Assembly (NCBI GenBank): GCA_016790075.1
Contig: JAEUPP010000082.1
Span: 1 to 57,237 of the forward strand
Source: Rhodanobacteraceae bacterium
GTDB lineage: Bacteria > Pseudomonadota > Gammaproteobacteria > Xanthomonadales > Rhodanobacteraceae
Direction: 5' to 3'
Length of the DNA: 57,237 nt
Part shown: piece after piece, positions 45,619-53,971 of the stretch
Layout: each line of letters begins with the position of its first letter
How positions within the stretch are numbered: position 1 is the stretch's first letter
Notes under the pieces: generated by a model
The model's database searches: none
What the model was told of the DNA's origin: nothing
Seen by the model: only the letters and a program-made list of their open reading frames with translations
Program-made: the position numbers and the translations under genes

Positions 45619-47514
45619 ATGCCGCTTCCATACGTCGAAGTAGGTTTAGTGCGCTACTTCTTGGGGTTTTCGCTCGCGCTGGTAAGTTGGATTGCGCCGT
45701 TGCAGGCAGCTGAGCCGATCATGCTGATCAAACCGCCGGTTGCGATCGAGCAGGACTACATCGTGCCCAGCCCAGACATGGATCTGGTACCACAAATCAC
45801 GCCCTACCAGATGAGCGAAGCCGAACAGGCGGCATTCGCCTGCACGATCTATTGCGGCACAACGGTCGAATATACGGCATGGAATGGTACGCGCTATCTG
45901 ATGCAGGAATTTCTTGGACGAAAGATGCGCGTGCTGATCCCACAGAGTTGGTTTGAGGTCGCCAGTTTTTCCGCTGACAGCCGGCGGCGCTTCGTCGACG
46001 CCATCGACCTGAACTATCAGTACGCGATGGAAGTATCAGGCAGCGAGCCCAGTGGGTCGGGGCTGAATACCATTGCTTTCGTCTACCCAACCGGGTGTGG
46101 CACGGGCGCGGCAGGCTGCGGCAACGAAGGCAGCAAAGGAATCGAGATGAATAACTACGATCCGCCTCGCAACAATGCGCACTACTGGGAGGCGACCGAC
46201 AAGGATTCCCTTTACGACCTTATCTCGCACGAGCTGGGACATAACTTCGATACCAATAAGTTCAGCCGCAACGCAAACATGGGGGTCAACACGGACTCCG
46301 CTCATTTTTACGTCTACATGCTTGGTCACGCCACCACCTATGATTACAGCTATGACCCGGGTGACTCGCCCGCGTTGAGTTCGCGCGAGTTCGCGGATCA
46401 ACAGGAAAGCCGCACGCTCTACACCTATCGTGGCATTTCTGGAGCGAACTGGCAGGCTTGCGGTGCAAACGAGACCTGTGGCGTCGGAGCGAACCGCGTA
46501 CTCGCCGGACCGCTGTACCGCGCGCGCCAACTATACGGCCGCGGCGTCTACAAGCGTTTTCTGAGCTTCTACAAGACACGCCTGGCCAGTGGGCAGCCTG
46601 CGACAACACAGGACAAGATGGATCTGATGTTCGAGGCCTACTCAGCCGCGGCCAACAGAAACATGCTGTGCCTGCTGGACACCTTGCAATGGCCGATTTC
46701 TCCCGCCGCGCGCGCGCGGGTCAACACCGCCTACCCGCAAGCCAACCCACACTGCACCACCCTCGGCAGCAACGGCCAGCCGCTGATACTCGGCGACCCG
46801 CTGTACAGCGGCATCAGCAACCCGACGCTGTACAACAACGCCGATGACGAGGAACATTTCTCTGTCCGCGTGCCGGCCCAGATTACCGGGCGAACGATCG
46901 CTGGACGCGCCTCGATGTTCAGAGTTTCCAATGCAAGGAACTCGCGTTTTCGCGTGTTCCACTGCTCCACTGCGGGAACCGGCACGACGGCGGATGTCTG
47001 GTACTGGCCCATGAACGAAAGCGGCAGCGCGTACGACGGTTACCCATTTGCGACGCCAGTACGGGGCGCCTGCGCACTCGGCTTTTTTCACCAGAGGCCG
47101 GTGAATTCGGGCCCATTCTGGCTGGGCTCCCGTTCTGACTTTGTTACTGCGAGTAATGCGGGCTCGTACACCGTGAGTATTGCCGTCGAACCCTATACAC
47201 CTAAGCGCTGGGCTGATCTGAACGTATCGCGAAACCCGACCACCGGTGTGCTTACCTTTTCCGTTGCCAATGTCGATACCAGTCTGGTCGATACCGGGGC
47301 CCAGACTGTGCGCTATTGGGTACAGGGCCGCGGCTGGGTGGCCAACGCCAACTGGAGCGGCAATCGCGTCGCAACCTGGCAACCTGCGTCCAACGAAGAC
47401 GTGTCCGGCCTGGTGATGCGCGCCCAAGTTTACGGCGCAGAAGGCCCGGTCAGCAGCCGCACCAAGTCCGTTGTATATGGCGCAGATGACATTTTTGGAA
47501 ATGGGTACAATTAG
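45619..47514 (+). CDS. Secreted HELGH-motif putative metalloprotease
   Basis: The ATG at 45619 follows GGGGGAT and gives 631 residues with a signal peptide (VSWIAPLQAAEP). A zinc-protease-like motif occurs at residues 204-208 (ISHELGHNFDTNK). It resembles reprolysins up to HNF, but the Gly and third His of HExxHxxGxxH are replaced (D and K), so the third ligand must differ or activity may be altered. The C-terminal part is beta-rich and repeats are not obvious. The protein ends GADDIFGNGYN, a variant of the tail shared by other secreted proteins here. Family assignment uncertain. Confidence 0.82.
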   Translation: MPLPYVEVGLVRYFLGFSLALVSWIAPLQAAEPIMLIKPPVAIEQDYIVPSPDMDLVPQITPYQMSEAEQAAFACTIYCGTTVEYTAWNGTRYLMQEFLGRKMRVLIPQSWFEVASFSADSRRRFVDAIDLNYQYAMEVSGSEPSGSGLNTIAFVYPTGCGTGAAGCGNEGSKGIEMNNYDPPRNNAHYWEATDKDSLYDLISHELGHNFDTNKFSRNANMGVNTDSAHFYVYMLGHATTYDYSYDPGDSPALSSREFADQQESRTLYTYRGISGANWQACGANETCGVGANRVLAGPLYRARQLYGRGVYKRFLSFYKTRLASGQPATTQDKMDLMFEAYSAAANRNMLCLLDTLQWPISPAARARVNTAYPQANPHCTTLGSNGQPLILGDPLYSGISNPTLYNNADDEEHFSVRVPAQITGRTIAGRASMFRVSNARNSRFRVFHCSTAGTGTTADVWYWPMNESGSAYDGYPFATPVRGACALGFFHQRPVNSGPFWLGSRSDFVTASNAGSYTVSIAVEPYTPKRWADLNVSRNPTTGVLTFSVANVDTSLVDTGAQTVRYWVQGRGWVANANWSGNRVATWQPASNEDVSGLVMRAQVYGAEGPVSSRTKSVVYGADDIFGNGYN

Positions 47515-47772
47515 ATATGCGATTGACCGGCCTAACGGACAGCCGAAGTGATGTGCCCGCTGTAGCCGACAATGCGGTACACGCATCCGCGGCTGTTTAT
47601 GCGATTGAAAGGAAACCATTGTCACTGCAGCGCAACTGGACTTCGCTGTTGGATTTATTGCACCACTACCTCAAGGAACCTGCTCGCGGGCGCCTGCCTG
47701 TAGTGCAAGCAGAGATCGTGCGGTAGCATTTTCTGCTCGACCGGACTTACAGGTCCGGCATCTGGATTTCCC

Positions 47773-48765
47773 ATGGCACGTTCTGTTGTCTGCGCTCTGC
47801 TCATCGGCGTCGTACTGGCTGGCTGCCAGCGCGACAAACCGGAACCACCAGTTCCCACCGCAACAGTGGCGGTGCCTGCCGCTCCGCAGCAGGCGCCGCC
47901 GCAACCCGCCAGACCCCAGTCGCTCGCAGAGGCCAGGCAAGCATTCAACAGCTCGCTGCGCAGCCAGTCCTCGCCGCGCACACCGCTCGCCGTCGCACCA
48001 CCCGAGGTGTTCCGTACGATCAGCTACGATTCGGCCGTCGGCAAGCTCGCAGCGTATCTCTCGCCCGATCCGCAGGATGGCAAGAAGCATCCAGCCATCG
48101 TCTGGATTACCGGCGGCGACAGCAACACGATTGGCGATGTCTGGTCTCCCGCACCTGCGAACAACGACCAGACGGCCGCGGCTTACCGCCAGGCCGGCAT
48201 CATCATGATGTTTCCATCACTGCGAGGCGGGAATGAGAACCCCGGCAGGAAGGAGGGATTTCTCGGCGAAGTGGACGACGTCCTGGCAGCCGCGGACTAT
48301 CTGGCACGGCTGGACTACGTCGACCCGGATCGCATCTATCTGGGCGGACACAGCACCGGCGGCACGCTGGCGCTGCTTGTCGCGGAATCATCAGGCCGAT
48401 TTCGCGCGGTGTTTTCCTTCGGGCCAGTCGATGAGATCGATGGCTATGGCAGCGAGCATCTTCCATTCGATACGACTCGGCCGGCAGAACGGGAACTGCG
48501 ATCGCCCGGCCGCTGGATCAGCTCGATCACCTCACCGACCTTTGTGTTCGAAGGCGCGGACCAAGGCAACATGGTGCCGCTCATCCGAATGCAGGCCGCC
48601 TCCACCAATCCCAAGGTGAGTTTTATCGCTGTCGAAAACGCGACCCATTTCAGCGTGCTGGCACCGATCAATCGCCTTGTCGCCAGCAAGATTCTCCAAG
48701 ACACCGGCCCCGCAACCAATCTGACATTCCCCGACAGCGCGATCCGCGCTGCACTAGCACATTGA
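47773..48765 (+). CDS. Alpha/beta hydrolase lipoprotein (prolyl-oligopeptidase-like)
   Basis: The 330-residue protein starts with a lipoprotein signal (ALLIGVVLAGC), so Cys17 is the likely lipidation site. A Pro-rich linker precedes an alpha/beta hydrolase fold with the nucleophile elbow GGHSTGG near residue 196 and a late His in NATHFS. The architecture resembles dienelactone hydrolase/S9-type esterases or peptidases. It is predicted to be anchored in the periplasm or outer membrane. The 258-base gap before it shows no gene. Substrate unknown. Confidence 0.85.
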   Translation: MARSVVCALLIGVVLAGCQRDKPEPPVPTATVAVPAAPQQAPPQPARPQSLAEARQAFNSSLRSQSSPRTPLAVAPPEVFRTISYDSAVGKLAAYLSPDPQDGKKHPAIVWITGGDSNTIGDVWSPAPANNDQTAAAYRQAGIIMMFPSLRGGNENPGRKEGFLGEVDDVLAAADYLARLDYVDPDRIYLGGHSTGGTLALLVAESSGRFRAVFSFGPVDEIDGYGSEHLPFDTTRPAERELRSPGRWISSITSPTFVFEGADQGNMVPLIRMQAASTNPKVSFIAVENATHFSVLAPINRLVASKILQDTGPATNLTFPDSAIRAALAH

Positions 48766-48840
48766 ATGTGCGTACTCGGATCTTGCGGCAAGCCTTCGCT
48801 GGCATAAGTGCGGCCAGTTGCAGGGCTGCACGCCCTCAAC

Positions 48841-49212
48841 TCAGGCTGTGGGCGCCAGATGACAGACAAACTCGATATTGTGGCCATCGGGATCGTGCAC
48901 AAAGCCCGCGTAGTAATGTGGATGAATCCGTTCCAGCACGGCGGGTGCGCCGCTGTCCCGGCCGCCGCTGGCGAGCGCCGCCGCATGCGCCGTATCAACA
49001 GCCGCCCGATCGGCGCACTGGAACGCGACGTGCGGCCTTGGTTCTGACGGCCCTCCGGGCTTGAGCCAGAAATCCAGCATGTCGCTGGCCGTGCCGAAGC
49101 CGTTGCTCGCACCCTGCACCCGCAGCGTATAACCAAGCGGTGCAAGCGCCACTGCGTAAAAGCGTATCGAAGCAGCGGTATCGGCTACCTGCAGTTCAAC
49201 ATGATCAATCAC
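48841..49212 (-). CDS. Glyoxalase/VOC-fold protein
   Basis: The GTG at 49212 follows GAGGAGA and gives 123 residues. IDHVELQVADTAASIRFY and the late YAGFVHDPDGHNIEFVCH are characteristic of the vicinal-oxygen-chelate fold, with His and Glu as probable metal ligands. The family includes glyoxalase I, dioxygenases and resistance proteins; substrate unknown. It follows the PLP dehydratase gene with an 11-base gap and is probably in its operon. Confidence 0.88.
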   Translation of the reverse strand: MIDHVELQVADTAASIRFYAVALAPLGYTLRVQGASNGFGTASDMLDFWLKPGGPSEPRPHVAFQCADRAAVDTAHAAALASGGRDSGAPAVLERIHPHYYAGFVHDPDGHNIEFVCHLAPTA

Positions 49213-49223
49213 GATGCGTCTCC

Positions 49224-50255
49224 TCAATCCTGGGTAAGCCACTCTTGAACGTGCTGCGGGGCGAGGTTGCCGCCGCAGAGCACGCTGGCCACACGTAGCC
49301 CGGCATAGGTTTCGGGCCGCGCGATCAGCGCCGCAATTCCAGCAACGCCAGCCGGTTCGGTGACGAGGCCCGCATGCCGATGGACCAGTTGCATCGCCGC
49401 GATGAGTTGCGTGTCGTCGACTTCGGTCACTTCGTCGACGAGGCCACGCAGATCGGCCACCGCCTCTTCGACCGGCACACGTACTGCTATGCCGTCGGCG
49501 ATGGTCATGACCTGCTCACCGCAAACGGCGTAGCCGGCGCGCCAGCTCTGCGCCATGGCAGGGGCGCCGCGGCTCACCACACCGACCACACGCGTGGCCG
49601 GCGCGTGCACCTTCGACCAGCGTGCCATGCCGCTGAGCAATGCACCGTTGCCTAGCGGGACCAGCAGCGCGTCGAGCGCGGGATCACCGCGCAGCAATTC
49701 CACCGCTATCGTGCCCGCACCTTCGCTGATCGCAACATCACGGCCGTCCTCGACGAACGTGATGCCAGCCTGCGCCGCGTGCTCGCGCGCCGCCTGCTTG
49801 GCCATGTCGAAATCCGTGCCGTGCAGCCGTACATCCGCGCCAAACGCACGCATGCGTTCCAGCTTGAGCGGGTTGGCGTTCGCCGCGGCGAACACCGTCA
49901 GTGCGACACCATGTGCCCGGCAAACATAGGCCAGCGCCTGGCCGAAATTGCCGGCGCTTGCACAGACCAGCGCGCCGTAGTCACCGCGCCCAAGGCGTTG
50001 CTGCAGATACCAGTCGGCACCGCGGCCCTTGAAGCTGCGAATCGGATTGAGCAGCTCGCATTTCAGCAGCAGACGGCAACCCAGCGCTTGCGACAGCGCC
50101 TCGCAGTCGTATTGCGGCGTCTGCGCAAAGACCGGGCTGATCGCCCTTGCCGCGGCAGCGATCGACGCCAGCGACAGCCGATGGGCGGGATGCAACCGGT
50201 CGGCCTGGCGTACGCCGTCGCGGCCTTCTTCATCCGCATCAACCGAATTGCGCAT
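49224..50255 (-). CDS. PLP-dependent threonine/serine dehydratase-like enzyme
   Basis: The ATG at 50255 follows GGAGATGAGAGC and gives 343 residues; a longer open frame upstream is antisense to the divergent regulator. The PLP-binding Lys lies in PIRSFKGRGADW, and the phosphate-binding glycine loop in LGNGALLSGM. It is a fold-type II enzyme that would deaminate threonine, serine or a related hydroxyamino acid in the cytoplasm; no C-terminal ACT regulatory domain is present. The divergent Lrp/AsnC gene is its likely regulator. Confidence 0.9.
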   Translation of the reverse strand: MRNSVDADEEGRDGVRQADRLHPAHRLSLASIAAAARAISPVFAQTPQYDCEALSQALGCRLLLKCELLNPIRSFKGRGADWYLQQRLGRGDYGALVCASAGNFGQALAYVCRAHGVALTVFAAANANPLKLERMRAFGADVRLHGTDFDMAKQAAREHAAQAGITFVEDGRDVAISEGAGTIAVELLRGDPALDALLVPLGNGALLSGMARWSKVHAPATRVVGVVSRGAPAMAQSWRAGYAVCGEQVMTIADGIAVRVPVEEAVADLRGLVDEVTEVDDTQLIAAMQLVHRHAGLVTEPAGVAGIAALIARPETYAGLRVASVLCGGNLAPQHVQEWLTQD

Positions 50256-50360
50256 GCTCTCATCTCCGGTGCAGATGCCGTAGGCTAACCGCCCGACGGC
50301 GTCGCGAAGCCGCATTCGAGGCCGGCCCGCTGCGCCCAAACCGCATCTGTTACGGCTGTC

Positions 50361-50843
50361 ATGCCCAACGACGACGACCCCATGCTTGACGCGTTCGACT
50401 ACCGCATACTCGAACGCTGGCAGCACGACACACGCCTGCCGGCGAAAACCATAGCCGACGCAATCGGGTTGTCGGCTGCGGCGGTGCAGCGACGCCTCAA
50501 GCGCCTGCGCGAACTCGGTGTAATCCGGCGTGAAATCGCCGAACTCGACCCCGGCAAGGTCGAGCGCCGCGTCACCTGCATCGTGAGCGTCGATCTCGAT
50601 CGTGAAGGTGTCGCCGACCTCGATCGCTTCCGCAGGAAAATGCTCGCCAGCCCCGAAGTGCAGCAGTGCTACTACGTCACCGGCCAGAACGACTTCGTTC
50701 TCATCGTCCTCGTCGCGGATATGCAGGCCTACGAGGCTTTCACGCGCCGCAGCCTGCTCGCCGACAGCAACGTACGCAGCTTCACTACACAAGTCGCGCT
50801 GGAGCGGGTAAAAACGGGACTGGCGGTGAACTTGCCCGCATGA
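50361..50843 (+). CDS. Lrp/AsnC-family transcriptional regulator
   Basis: The 160-residue protein has an N-terminal winged HTH (LPAKTIADAIGLSAAAVQRR) and a C-terminal RAM/AsnC effector domain (VTGQNDFVLIVLVADMQAYE). Such proteins bind amino acids and regulate nearby transport or catabolic genes. It is divergent from the dehydratase gene across about 105 bases, so it probably controls that gene and itself. The second Met at residue 8 is an alternative start. Confidence 0.92.
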   Translation: MPNDDDPMLDAFDYRILERWQHDTRLPAKTIADAIGLSAAAVQRRLKRLRELGVIRREIAELDPGKVERRVTCIVSVDLDREGVADLDRFRRKMLASPEVQQCYYVTGQNDFVLIVLVADMQAYEAFTRRSLLADSNVRSFTTQVALERVKTGLAVNLPA

Positions 50844-50888
50844 AGAGACAACTGCGAATCGGCCTTACCTGATGGCTCGTGGATAGCG

Positions 50889-51443
50889 TCACCAGATCAG
50901 GTCATCCGGCACCTTGAACTGAGCGTAGTACGCATCGTCCTCGGAGCTTGCGGCTGAGGGCTCGGTGTCCGCGTTCTGGCCATGATCGAGTACGATCATG
51001 CTGGCGTCGCGCTCCCGCACTTTTTCAGCAGCCGCACGCGGCAGCAGTTCAAAGTGCTGCTGCAGGCGCACGATCACCAGTGCACCGCAGGCCAGTTTAC
51101 GGCGCAGATCGTCATTGACGAGCACACTGCGGATGGCACCGTCAACCGGGAAACGGTATTCGCTTTCACCCGAGCGCGGCACTTTCCGGTCCTGGATGAT
51201 CTGCCGCGCCTGGGCGCGAAGTTCGGCGAGACGGGCCTGGGCCTTGCTCTCTGCCGCAAGCGCGCGGTCGCGCTCGACTTTCTCGGCCCGCGATCGCTCG
51301 GCTTCAAGCTGGATTTCGCTGGGCAAGGACGGCTCTTTGGAATGCCGCTGTTTGTTCTGTTCGCGCACTACTTCGGCCAGCTTGGATTTCTTGACCAGGC
51401 CGGCCTTGAGCAGTTGTTCCTGTAGAGGATTCGCCTTCGCCAT
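50889..51443 (-). CDS. DUF2058-family protein
   Basis: The 184-residue protein starts MAKANPLQEQLLKAGLVKK. A long charged coiled-coil-like helix (about 40-90) is followed by a compact domain (SEYRFPVDGAIRSVLVNDDL). This matches the DUF2058/YaiL family of gammaproteobacteria, which has been called nucleoprotein or polynucleotide-associated. It is convergent with the Lrp-type gene. Confidence 0.88.
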   Translation of the reverse strand: MAKANPLQEQLLKAGLVKKSKLAEVVREQNKQRHSKEPSLPSEIQLEAERSRAEKVERDRALAAESKAQARLAELRAQARQIIQDRKVPRSGESEYRFPVDGAIRSVLVNDDLRRKLACGALVIVRLQQHFELLPRAAAEKVRERDASMIVLDHGQNADTEPSAASSEDDAYYAQFKVPDDLIW

Positions 51444-51645
51444 GTCGTGGTTTCACCGTGAGGAAGTCCGGCGCATCATACCGAGAGCGCTGCCGGCAAC
51501 GGTCTGCGGTGCTGCGAAACGGCCGGTACAGTGAACTACCGCAGGCCAGACGGCTTGCGAAGAGAAAGCGATGTACTGCTGCACCTCAGCGCCCCATAGC
51601 GCGGTCCATCGCTGTCCAGCGTGCGGATAGTCAGCGGACAACCCC

Positions 51646-52008
51646 GTGCCCGAACTCACTCCACAACGCTGGCAGCAAACGCAGCCATTGCTGGAAAAGG
51701 CGCTCGATCTGGATGCCGATTCACGTACGCGATTCGTAGCCGATCAGTGTTTGTCCGATCCAGAACCCGGTGTTGAGCTCAGGGCACTGCTCGCCGACTA
51801 CGCGGAAGAAGGCCTGGCCGGAACACGCTGCTCCCTTTGACTCGTTCGACGATGACTTGACCGATGATGACAACGAAGCTCCGCTGCTCGGCAAACGCGT
51901 AGGCTCGTTCCACGTCAACAAACTGCTGCTGGGGGATGGGTGCGGCCTACCTTGCTGCACGCGACGATGGGGTATTCGCGCTTTTACAGAGTGCAGAAAC
52001 AAACCGGA
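51646..52008 (+). pseudogene. Broken 5' end of a Ser/Thr kinase gene
   Basis: Three frames must be joined to read the N-terminus of a kinase like that at 32352-34880: PELTPQRWQQTQPLLEKALD (frame 1), then APFDSFDDDLTDDDNEAPLL and GKRVGSFHVNKLL (frame 2), then MGAAYLAARDDGVFALL (frame 3). Homology stops after the glycine loop, just before the tRNA-derived attachment site at 52011. The rest of the kinase is missing. Confidence 0.85.
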
Positions 52009-52010
52009 GA

Positions 52011-52056
52011 TGGTGGGCCCACCAGGATTCGAACCTGGAACCAAAGGATTATGAGG
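52011..52056 (-). other. tRNA(CAU) 3' fragment, island attachment site (attL)
   Basis: On the minus strand the sequence contains the anticodon loop CTCATAA, the T arm CCAGGTTCGAATCCTGG (52038-52022) and the acceptor end ending GGCCCACCA at 52011. No matching D arm or 5' acceptor strand lies at higher coordinates, so this is only the 3' part of an elongator-Met-like tRNA. An integrase gene starts about 185 bases further on, as expected for integration into a tRNA gene. The complete tRNA should lie at the other end of the island. Confidence 0.85.
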
Positions 52057-52057
52057 G

Positions 52058-52093
52058 CGAGCCCAGCCAACTTGCAAACCTGGGATGGGCTCG
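52058..52093. repeat. Inverted repeat beside the attachment site
   Basis: CGAGCCCA (52058-52065) is complementary to TGGGCTCG (52086-52093), directly inside the tRNA-derived sequence. It could be an integrase arm-binding site or a terminator. Confidence 0.4.
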
Positions 52094-52241
52094 GGTGACA
52101 GAACTGAAAGTAATTTAGTTTCAGTAGTTTATGGGAACTAGACCGGTGGATCCCGGCATGTCCCGGGAGACAGGGTGACCAAAAACGGGGAGACACGCCG
52201 GAGCCACACAGGGGCCTGATGATCCGGTAGGCTTGGCCCCC

Positions 52242-53747
52242 ATGCGAATCCGATTCACTGCTGATCTTATCCGCTCACTGGTATTCGAGCGGCGACCGGT
52301 TGCCATCGGCAGCGATGGGACCCTGGTCTACGGCCTGCAGCCCTTGCCACCCGGGGTCCGTGACTGGACTCTGCGAGATAGCCAGATCCTCGGTTTCGGC
52401 ATTCGATTGACGAAGGGAAGCAAGACCTATTTCGTCCAGCGTAAACGGGGTGGCAGCACATCCGATCGCTATGTGCTCACCGACCAGCATTCCCTCAAGG
52501 CCGCACGTCGCCAGGCGCAGGAATGGTTGGTTCGTATGGCCCGGGGAGAAGACCCCCGCCAGGACAGAGCCAACACCAATGCGGCCCGCTTTCTGGCGAA
52601 GGCCCGGGCGGAGCTGACGTTCGCGAAGGTATTCGCCGCCTACATGACGGGTGGTGTCGGTCTACGGCCCCGCACCGTCAGTGATCGGGCGATGGCAAGC
52701 CGCTGGATGGCAAAGGAATCGTTGTGGAACGTTCCCTTGTTTTCTCTCGCCAAGTCTCATGTACATGAGGTCTTCGCCCCCATGATGACGGCGGCGGAGG
52801 CAGCACGGGCTGCACGTAAAGCCGCACCCGGCACGCCACGCAAGCGGGGCGGCGGCCCGCATTCGGATGTGGCCAGTGCCTGGAAGGCCTTCCGGCATTG
52901 TGCGGCCGCCTGGACGGCGAGTGAGGCTGACAAACCACTGCAGAATCCCTTTCTGGCGTGGCGGCGAGAGCACCGGAAAACCTTGCCCAAAGTCGAGCGT
53001 CGGGAAACCTCGTTGCCTACTCGGAAAGATGCTGGCATTGCCTGGCTCAAGAAATTACTCGAGCTGCGGGAAGCACCGGAGCACGTCATTTCTGTGGTAG
53101 CAGATTATCTGACGTGCCTACTGCTCTGGGGAACACGCAGGGAAAGCGCTCAGCTACTCCGGTGGGGTGATGTCCTCGAGGATGAGGGTGCGGTGCTGTT
53201 CCGGGCCGATACGTCCAAAACACGGCGAAACTTGTGGCTTCCACTGACCCCGTGGGCCGCTTCGATCCTGCGTGAGCGCCGGGCGCGAAGCCAGGCAGAG
53301 GGCCTGAAGACCGAGCCTGCCGATTGGGTGTTTGCCTCCGTGAAGCCTGGCAAGCACATCGTAGAACTCCGGGAAGTGCAGAAGTTGTTGAAGGAGGCTT
53401 CCGGGCTATGGATCGGGCCGCATGATCTGCGGCGCACACTGGCAGGGGATGTGTTCGGCGATACATTGGACATTCGCACCGTAGGAATGGTGCTTGGGCA
53501 CGCCAAGTCCGACGGTGACGTATCGGCAAGCTACGTGCCTGACAAGGAGCGCCTGCGGGCATTGCGGCCGGTCTATGAGGCCCGGGAACGGGAGCTGAGA
53601 AGGCTGACCGGTGTCGACGTGACTAACGATCCCTTGTCGGGGCTTAGCTCGGAGCAGCGGGCCATTCTGGGGGCGGCAGAGGCGATGCTGCGCAGTGCCG
53701 GCATTTCACCGGATGTGGCTGCAGCGACACTTGGGGCACCGCGCTGA
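52242..53747 (+). CDS. Tyrosine-type site-specific integrase
   Basis: The ATG at 52242 gives 501 residues. The N-terminal arm-binding region (GIRLTKGSKTYFVQRKRGG) resembles DUF4102-type integrases. The catalytic domain has the first Arg in LLLWGTRRES (about 298), HxxR in GPHDLRRTLAG (about 396), the second His in LGHAKSDG (about 420) and the nucleophile Tyr in SASYVPDK (about 431). It would insert the island into the tRNA gene marked at 52011-52056. Intact, so excision may still be possible. Confidence 0.93.
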   Translation: MRIRFTADLIRSLVFERRPVAIGSDGTLVYGLQPLPPGVRDWTLRDSQILGFGIRLTKGSKTYFVQRKRGGSTSDRYVLTDQHSLKAARRQAQEWLVRMARGEDPRQDRANTNAARFLAKARAELTFAKVFAAYMTGGVGLRPRTVSDRAMASRWMAKESLWNVPLFSLAKSHVHEVFAPMMTAAEAARAARKAAPGTPRKRGGGPHSDVASAWKAFRHCAAAWTASEADKPLQNPFLAWRREHRKTLPKVERRETSLPTRKDAGIAWLKKLLELREAPEHVISVVADYLTCLLLWGTRRESAQLLRWGDVLEDEGAVLFRADTSKTRRNLWLPLTPWAASILRERRARSQAEGLKTEPADWVFASVKPGKHIVELREVQKLLKEASGLWIGPHDLRRTLAGDVFGDTLDIRTVGMVLGHAKSDGDVSASYVPDKERLRALRPVYEARERELRRLTGVDVTNDPLSGLSSEQRAILGAAEAMLRSAGISPDVAAATLGAPR

Positions 53748-53971
53748 GCTTCGTTGCCCCAATCTGACCGAGCCCAAAATTCCAGCACTGAGAATTGCCC
53801 CTAAGCCGGCACGAGCCCGCCCAGCTACCTGAGAAACGCAGTCCAATTCAAAGGGCTAAGAGACTACCAATCGAGACCATCATCACCTCAAATAGTAGTC
53901 CGAGATCACGCCTTGAAGAGCGTAAGATCCACCCCGTGGCCGCATGCAGGCCAATGCCCGGGAATACAAAA

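Noticed and set aside
49224-50792. A 522-residue version of the dehydratase
   Set aside because: Its first 180 residues are antisense to the Lrp/AsnC gene. The ATG at 50255 has a good ribosome binding site and a normal family start.
52011-52130. A complete tRNA-Met gene on the minus strand
   Set aside because: Only the anticodon-loop-to-CCA part matches. The bases at higher coordinates do not form the anticodon stem or a D arm with the usual AGCTCAG sequence.
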